Shown one piece after another: positions 6,810-10,619 of a DNA stretch of 10,619 nucleotides. The notes under the pieces were generated by a model that was not told the origin of the DNA, searched no databases, and saw only the letters and a program-made list of their open reading frames with translations. Position 1 is the stretch's first letter. Every line of letters begins with the position of its first letter. This DNA is from CAZEPT01 sp964514225 (GTDB lineage: Bacteria; Patescibacteriota; Minisyncoccia; Phycocordibacterales; UBA9973). Where the stretch lies: assembly GCA_964514225.1 (NCBI GenBank), contig CAZEPT010000025.1, positions 1 through 10,619 on the forward strand, given 5' to 3'. A program made the translations under genes and the position numbers.

Positions 6810-8341
6810 TTAGTGTTGGTATGGCGCTGTCGGGACATCCATGTCTTCATAGTGTCTTTCGATAACTCGTCTTCGGTCTGTTGTTCGTGTAACTACAGGA
6901 AGGAAGAACCATCGTCGGATCAAGTATGCGAGAGCAAGGATAACCAAGATAAGGAGCAACCATCCAATAAGTGTGTTAGGGAAGAATCCTGCACCGAATG
7001 CGAATCCAGCGAGTGAGTTCCGTACACAGTTTTGTGATGTAGCAAGGCCGTAAGCGATTGCTGTTTCTCGAGCTCCGTTATTTGGGTTTTCAAATGAGAG
7101 TGTTGCTGGTACAACGAGAAGATCTCGGTTTGCTGCACTTGAGAGAACAAGTCCGTCAAATGAAACTGTACCTGCTTGGTCTGGGTTAAGTGTTCCAACG
7201 TTTACAGTAATTGTGTTATCTGCTTTGTTGTACACTCCAGCTGATGAATTTCGGAATTCTACATCTTTTGGAATATCGATGTGGAGAATAGCATTAGTCA
7301 AAACTGTGTTTGAGATGTTTCTGTATTCAACAACGAATTTTGCCATATCGTTAACACATACATTTTGAACACCGTCGTTAACTGTACTCACTGTTCCAAA
7401 TGTTCCATTGTTCGCTGTGTTAAATTGATTGTTGATGAATTTCAATTGAACCAAGTTTGTTCCAAGTCCAAGGATAAAACCTTGTGGTTGTGATTGCTGA
7501 ACTACAGTTGTAAATATTGGAGCGGGGTTGAAGATTGTTGTCGTACCACCAGCAACAAGTCTAAATGACTTGATTTCTCCTCTGTATACGATACCGTTTG
7601 TTTTTGCAACTGCACGGTAATAATATGTTGTGCTTGTTGAAAGACCGTAGATGGTATCAAAGAAAGTAATCGTGTTGTTACCATTTGCTGATTGATAGTT
7701 TGTTGTATTGAAGAGGTTTCCTGTGTCAGTTCCCCATTCAAAGTACATTTGTGTTGTCGCATTTCCTGCGTTCGTAACCATTCCGTTAAGCTGACCTGAA
7801 CTGAGTGTGAGGCTTGAAGGATTGAGTGTCGTAACAATCGGAGCAGATGCTACAGCATTGTATTCACTGTTGTCAGTTGATGATGAACATCCTGCATCAG
7901 ATGGGTAGTCAGTGTATCCGTCGCCATCGTTATCGATTCCGTCGTTACATTGGTATGTTTGGTTTACTTGATTGACTGAGACATATTCACTGTCTGAGTC
8001 AGAACTTGTACTATTTGTTGCATAGATGTTGTATGTTCGTCCTGAGTAGAGTGGACCGAAGTATCCGTTTCCATCTACTGAATACGCAACACCGTCGATT
8101 GTTACAGTTGTACAGTCTGTTGTACTCCAGTACAAACGAGTTGTTCCGCCTGATACAACATTTGTTGGTGACGCATAGAATGAATTTATTTTACATGTAT
8201 TTTGTGCAATAGTATTGTATTCGTTGTTATCTGTTGATGATGAACATCCTGCATCAGATGGGTAGTCAGTGTATCCGTCGCCATCGTTATCGATACCGTC
8301 GTTACATTGGTATGTTACTACAACAGCGTTGTATTCATTGT
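6810..8341 (-). CDS. Modular surface protein, C-terminal part (same gene as 8442-9148; interrupted by N gap)
   Basis: Open from the edge of the N run to a TAA, 509 residues; there is no start of its own, since the first possible one (TTG at 8135) is inside the reading frame. In order: the end of one Cys/Asp repeat; a full repeat (QCNDGIDND... from 8309); an Ig-like segment with a Cys pair (SFYASPTNVVSGG...LYWSTTDC...YFGPLYSGRTYNIYATN); a second full repeat (from 7952); an FN3-like domain (LNGMVTNAGNATTQMYFEWG...TTYYYRAVAKTNG); a DUF11-like beta domain (VCVNDMAKFVVEYRNIS...LHIDIPKDVEF...ITVNVGTLNPDQAGTVSF); a hydrophobic helix (GWLLLILVILALAYLI) followed by Arg-Arg; and a 26-residue basic then acidic tail. 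The layout points to a protein held in the membrane with its repeats outside. The function is probably adhesion or cell-envelope structure; no enzymatic domain is seen. Confidence 0.85.
7848..7952 (-). repeat. Cys/Asp-rich 38-aa repeat unit, last copy
   Basis: Encodes QCNDGIDNDGDG, then YTDYPSDAGC and SSSTDNSEYN. The DxDxDG core resembles calcium-binding loops of EF-hand/thrombospondin-3 type; two Cys may form a disulphide. At DNA level, 7876-7959 matches 8233-8316 at 83 of 84 positions, including an identical run of 62 nt (7876-7937 and 8233-8294). Confidence 0.9.
8205..8309 (-). repeat. Cys/Asp-rich 38-aa repeat unit, copy after the gap
   Basis: Encodes QCNDGIDNDGDG, then YTDYPSDAGC and SSSTDNNEYN, followed by the Ig-like segment. 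The preceding 32 nt up to the Ns (8310-8341) encode NEYNAVVVTY, the tail of another unit. Confidence 0.9.
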
Positions 8342-8441
8342 NNNNNNNNNNNNNNNNNNNNNNNNNNNNNNNNNNNNNNNNNNNNNNNNNNNNNNNNNNN
8401 NNNNNNNNNNNNNNNNNNNNNNNNNNNNNNNNNNNNNNNNN
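8342..8441. other. Run of 100 N: assembly gap inside the repeat array
   Basis: Exactly 100 unknown bases, which looks like a placeholder. The 55 bases before it (8287-8341) are identical to the 55 bases after it (8442-8496). Read as exactly 100 bases it would break the reading frame. The frame requires a length of 2 modulo 3, which fits -55 (direct overlap) or 59 (one more 114-nt repeat unit). Confidence 0.95.
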
Positions 8442-9148
8442 TTATCGATACCGTCGTTACATTGGTATGTTACTACAACAGCGTTGTATTCATTGTCATC
8501 GACAGCTGAAGTACATCCTGGATCAGATGGATAGTCTGTTTTACCATCACTATCGTTGTCGATTCCGTCTGAACATTGATGGACAACTGGTGCAGTATTA
8601 CTTACTTGGAAAGCAACAGCTACGACACCTTGTTCACAGAAGTCATTGTTTACTGGACATGTTTCCATTCCTGGAATTGTTCCAACATTAAGACCACCGT
8701 TGAAAATAGCTGTGTCACTGTTTACAGCAGTTGCGTTTACATTCTGGTTGTATCGATAAAATCGAATTGAACCTGGGATGTATGTAAGTGTTTGTGCTGA
8801 TGAGAGCTGGATAGTAGTTGAACCACTTTTTGTTCCAGTTCCTGGTGCACCAACACTCCCTGTAATAGTGTGTGTTGTTTTTGAGCCAGTTGGAGTAGAC
8901 ATGGTAAATGTCGTATTCGCAGCTGGACCTATTCCAGTGTTGTGATAATAGATTCGTACTGCAACTTTATCCCCTGCTTGAGCATAGGTTGTAGCGCCGT
9001 ATGATACAGCACCTTGTTTTTTACTTGCAACTGTTGAAAGATCACCTGGGTGAGTATTCCATTGAGCAGCAGCAAGTGCGCTTGTAGCTGTACCAAACAA
9101 AAAGACAGTTACAAAAGCAATTGTTGTGATTTTTTTGAAAAAATTCAT
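8442..9148 (-). CDS. Modular surface protein, N-terminal part (signal peptide, DUF11-like domain, Cys/Asp repeats; runs into N gap)
   Basis: Starts at ATG 9148 with a clear Sec signal peptide (MNFFKKITTIAFVTVFLFG, with ATSALA-AA giving likely cleavage near residue 27-28). Residues ~30-188 form a beta-rich extracellular domain of DUF11-like type (YAQAGDKVAVRIYYHNTGIG, ATNT-type strands, LTYIPGSIRFY), with three Cys near 160-175 (ETCPVNNDFC). From residue 191 the first 38-residue repeat begins (QCSDGIDNDSDG, KTDYPSDPGC), followed by the start of the next, where the sequence runs into Ns after 235 codons. The frame continues in 6810-8341; joined by the 55-nt overlap, the whole gene would encode 727 residues, or 38 more for each hidden repeat. 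A near-consensus promoter lies about 60 nt upstream. The region just before the ATG is A-rich without a clear Shine-Dalgarno sequence. Confidence 0.88.
8465..8578 (-). repeat. Cys/Asp-rich 38-aa repeat unit, first copy (114 nt)
   Basis: A complete unit from one Gln-Cys to the next (Q codon at 8578 to Q codon at 8464, exactly 114 nt). It encodes QCSDGIDNDSDG, KTDYPSDPGC, TSAVDDNEYN and AVVVTY. It differs from the later copies by a few residues (S for N, K for Y, P for A), so it is the most diverged copy and anchors the start of the array. Confidence 0.92.
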
Positions 9149-9184
9149 ATATTTTTTACTTTTCTAGTATTAATTAAATTCGAC

Positions 9185-9198
9185 AAGTCTCGCGACTT
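9185..9198 (-). promoter_or_regulatory. Small 5'-end hairpin with GNRA-type loop in the surface-gene mRNA
   Basis: On the minus strand AAGTC-GCGA-GACTT forms a 5-bp stem closed by a GCGA tetraloop. The start site predicted from the promoter is near 9200, so the hairpin would sit at the very 5' end of the transcript, where such structures often protect mRNA. That role is inferred. Confidence 0.45.
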
Positions 9199-9206
9199 AT
9201 AACGGT

Positions 9207-9235
9207 ATCATAGCATATTTAGTATTTTTTGTCAA
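9207..9235 (-). promoter_or_regulatory. Sigma-70-type promoter of the surface-protein gene
   Basis: On the minus strand, a perfect -35 TTGACA (9235-9230), a 17-bp spacer and -10 TATGAT (9212-9207). Transcription would start near 9200 and give a leader of about 50 nt. The -35 box overlaps a 14-bp palindrome (9231-9244). Confidence 0.88.
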
Positions 9236-9244
9236 GTACTTGAC
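9231..9244. promoter_or_regulatory. 14-bp perfect palindrome overlapping the -35 box
   Basis: GTCAAGTACTTGAC reads the same on both strands and covers all but one base of the TTGACA box plus nine bases upstream. It could be a binding site for a dimeric regulator. The same half-site (GTCAAGT) is the last seven bases of the window, next to the matching promoter. Confidence 0.4.
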
Positions 9245-9384
9245 GCTCCCCTTTAAAAAGAGGCTGCTAAAAAAATCCTATATATGTTTCATAAAAAGTT
9301 TGAGAAACTTATTTTTCTCCCTTCTTACTGAGATAATGAACCATTTTTCAGGCTTCAAAAGATGAGTACCATCATTTCAAGACT

Positions 9385-9424
9385 GGAAAACAGGGGTGAA
9401 ATTTTGTAAAACAAAATTTCACCC
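9385..9424 (-). terminator. Hairpin, probable terminator of the 332-aa secreted-protein gene
   Basis: A 14-bp perfect stem (9394-9407 with 9411-9424) with a 3-nt loop, 38 nt after the stop codon at 9463-9465. On the minus strand it is followed by CTGTTTTCC, a short and imperfect U-run, so termination strength is uncertain. Confidence 0.65.
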
Positions 9425-9462
9425 ATTTTAATTACTACTTCAAATTCAAAAACAAAAAATCT

Positions 9463-10461
9463 TTACTCAATAGGTCTACCATTAGTACCACTACCACCGG
9501 TATTCCCATTACCATTGTTCCCTGTATTATTTACCGGCGAATTGGTAGTAGTAGCGTAGCCATCCCATCCTGGGTCGGCACTTATAGGACCGCCACCTGT
9601 AGTCGTTCCTCCCCATCCTGGTTCGGCTTCTATCGGATGATCACCAGTAGTCGTTCCCCATCCTGGATTAGCATCAACAGCATGACCATTTCCTGCTGGT
9701 AAATCAGAGCCAATTGGCTGTTCTCCTTGATTAGTTGAACCACAATTTGAACATCCCCATCCTGTAGATACATAGGAATTCACAACATTCGCGGGCATAT
9801 GACCACTGATAGTCAAATCAGGTGCGTTGTAAACACGATTCTCACTACTACCAACCCGATAAATTTCTTCAGATTGATATTGTGTTGGCGTGGGGAGATT
9901 AATGGCCACTGTCGTCGGAGCAGGAAGGTTTATGGCAGAGGGAGGAGTTGGCTTTGTGATAAGCTGTTTTTCTTCCTTGTACGGCTGCATTGATTTGCTG
10001 TAGCATACATTGAAACAGGCTTCTTTACTATTAGTGCCCTCAGCTTTTACAATGGGTAAGGTACGGCCATTAAGATCTTTGCTCGAAATAACTTTAACCA
10101 TACCGTTACCGGTCATAGGAAAGTAGTGGGCTATCCCATTTTCCAACCCGGAATTGATAAGATCATTGCGATCCCATTCAGTGATGAAAAATTGTCCATC
10201 AATAAACGCCTTCCGTGCATCTTCACCCGTAAAATTTGTCCCTGCTTGTTTATTGTAACTAAAAGCTACTTGTTCCAAAAAATACATTTCAGAACAATTG
10301 AGCTTTTTGCCCATCGTCCCATCTTTAATAGATGCAACTATGCAATCAAGGGCATTCTGTCCTTGTCCGCAAGACACACCGGCCTTACGGTAGGCTCCAA
10401 ATTCAGCTTTTGTACTAAAAACTGACAAAAAAATTGCGATAAAGAAGATAATCTTTTTCAT
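9463..10461 (-). CDS. Secreted protein of unknown family with C-terminal PGWG repeats
   Basis: I chose the ATG at 10461 because it begins a Sec signal peptide (MKKIIFFIAIFLSVFSTKA, cleavage near residue 19). A TTG farther upstream (10539) would place 26 charged residues before it and run through a leader hairpin. The 332-residue product has an N-terminal part (~20-156) with Cys at 31, 40, 56, 149 and 153 and a mixed helical look. A Pro-rich linker follows with a double AINLP(A/T)PT motif (176-193). Then come a GWGCSNCG motif (234-241) and three repeats with D/E-A-x-PGW and Thr-rich spacers, with Trp at 268, 283 and 299. The last ~25 residues are Gly/Asn/Thr-rich. No known enzyme motif or C-terminal membrane helix is seen, so it is probably released or bound to the surface. 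It has a promoter matching that of the neighbouring surface-protein gene. Confidence 0.83.
   Translation of the reverse strand: MKKIIFFIAIFLSVFSTKAEFGAYRKAGVSCGQGQNALDCIVASIKDGTMGKKLNCSEMYFLEQVAFSYNKQAGTNFTGEDARKAFIDGQFFITEWDRNDLINSGLENGIAHYFPMTGNGMVKVISSKDLNGRTLPIVKAEGTNSKEACFNVCYSKSMQPYKEEKQLITKPTPPSAINLPAPTTVAINLPTPTQYQSEEIYRVGSSENRVYNAPDLTISGHMPANVVNSYVSTGWGCSNCGSTNQGEQPIGSDLPAGNGHAVDANPGWGTTTGDHPIEAEPGWGGTTTGGGPISADPGWDGYATTTNSPVNNTGNNGNGNTGGSGTNGRPIE
9562..9690 (-). repeat. Three PGWG repeats in the 332-aa protein
   Basis: Approximate limits. Three units of 15-16 residues: HAVDANPGWGTTTGD, HPIEAEPGWGGTTTGG and GPISADPGWDGYATTTN. Each has an acidic-Ala-acidic/Asn-Pro-Gly-Trp core and a Thr run. 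The DNA copies share a CATCCTGG-type core on the + strand. Confidence 0.8.
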
Positions 10462-10480
10462 GTTTATATATTGTTTTTTA

Positions 10481-10534
10481 TTGTTTAGAAAACCAGGCAG
10501 ATCAAGATAGTAATCGGTCTGATTTTCTAAACAA
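10481..10534 (-). promoter_or_regulatory. Long inverted repeat in the 5' leader of the 332-aa gene
   Basis: Arms of 22 nt (10481-10502 and 10513-10534) with a 10-nt loop. The outer 12 pairs are perfect, then come one G-U wobble (minus strand) and two mismatches. It ends about 20 nt before the ATG. The minus-strand sequence after it is A-rich rather than U-rich, so it is not a terminator. It may stabilise the mRNA or control translation. Confidence 0.6.
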
Positions 10535-10588
10535 CACAATATACTAATAGATTTTGTGTTTTTGATGACAAGGAACTGATTTATCTAT

Positions 10589-10617
10589 ATCTTAGCATAC
10601 TTGAGATTTTTTGTCAA
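10589..10617 (-). promoter_or_regulatory. Sigma-70-type promoter of the 332-aa secreted-protein gene
   Basis: On the minus strand, a perfect -35 TTGACA (10617-10612), a 17-bp spacer and -10 TAAGAT (10594-10589). The predicted start near 10582 gives a leader of about 120 nt with no ATG. It is 23/27 identical to the core of the promoter at 9207-9235. Confidence 0.85.
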
Positions 10618-10619
10618 GT

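Larger units (their letters stand above)
9149..9462. other. Intergenic region between two exported-protein genes (314 nt)
   Basis: From left to right it holds the A/T-rich leader of the surface gene, a small 5' hairpin, the promoter and overlapping palindrome, then about 150 nt (9245-9393) in which I see no gene, only a weak AT-rich hairpin (AAGTTT/AAACTT near 9297-9310), and finally the terminator hairpin of the 9463 gene. Confidence 0.7.

Noticed and set aside
6810..8135. A separate gene starting at TTG 8135
   Set aside because: The reading frame stays open upstream to the N run and encodes clear repeat and Ig-like sequence, so the TTG is an internal Leu of a longer protein.
7848..8578. 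CRISPR-like array of direct repeats
   Set aside because: The repeats are translated in one frame, carry conserved protein motifs and lack regular unique spacers. They are coding repeats.
8234..8691. Plus-strand open frames across the repeats and the Ns
   Set aside because: They are mirror images of the repeat-coding minus strand, contain unknown bases and have no initiation signals.
6810..10461. A new defence or toxin system in the two exported genes
   Set aside because: Neither product has a nuclease, ATPase, protease or toxin motif that I can see. Surface or secreted structural roles fit better.
10481..10534. Inverted repeat as a terminator of an upstream gene or an insertion-sequence end
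   Set aside because: No T-run follows on either strand, there is no transposase or target duplication, and the promoter on its far side reads into it.
10462..10539. TTG start at 10539 for the secreted protein
   Set aside because: It would put 26 charged residues before a standard signal peptide, and the region is a leader with a long inverted repeat. The ATG at 10461 is the better start.
1..10619. Recoded TGA (as in Gracilibacteria/Absconditabacteria)
   Set aside because: No gene shown ends in TGA, but no conserved frame contains an internal TGA either, so the standard bacterial code explains everything.

Overview
The window reads as a piece of a small, AT-rich bacterial genome, most likely a member of the Patescibacteria (CPR), probably the Parcubacteria/Paceibacteria side. 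This is inference. It rests on compact housekeeping proteins, a DNA polymerase I with a shrunken proofreading region, a short DnaX-clamp-loader delta subunit, and a large surface protein built of DUF11-like, Ig/FN3-like and Asp-rich 'DGIDND.DG' modules. No rRNA or marker gene in the window can prove the lineage.

Left part (1-2594, + strand): the end of clpP with its terminator; a lone 151-residue hydrophilic protein of unknown function with its own near-consensus promoter and terminator; then rny (RNase Y), with membrane anchor, coiled coil, KH and HD domains. A perfect 48-nt palindrome separates rny from the convergent operon and can serve as terminator for both sides.

Middle part (2650-6706, - strand): a tight operon, tsaE - polA - ICMT-like methyltransferase - holA-like delta subunit, with gaps of 15, 31 and 3 nt. 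It joins tRNA t6A modification, DNA repair/replication and a small membrane methyltransferase of unknown substrate.

Right part (6735-10619, - strand): two genes for exported proteins. The first (6810-9148) is a modular surface protein with signal peptide, N-terminal DUF11-like domain, 38-residue Cys/Asp-rich repeats, Ig-like and FN3-like domains, a second DUF11-like domain, a C-terminal membrane helix and a short basic tail. It is interrupted by 100 Ns inside the repeat array. The last 55 bases before the Ns are identical to the first 55 after them, so the Ns mark an assembly break in a repeat rather than a measured gap. The second (9463-10461) is a 332-residue secreted protein of unknown family with a Cys-containing N-terminal part and C-terminal PGWG repeats. 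Both genes are driven by near-identical TTGACA-17 bp-TATGAT/TAAGAT promoters, and both transcripts appear to carry a hairpin in the 5' leader. This suggests the two surface/secreted proteins are strongly and perhaps jointly expressed.

No gene start in the window has a clear Shine-Dalgarno sequence. I see no tRNA, rRNA, CRISPR array, transposase or phage gene.
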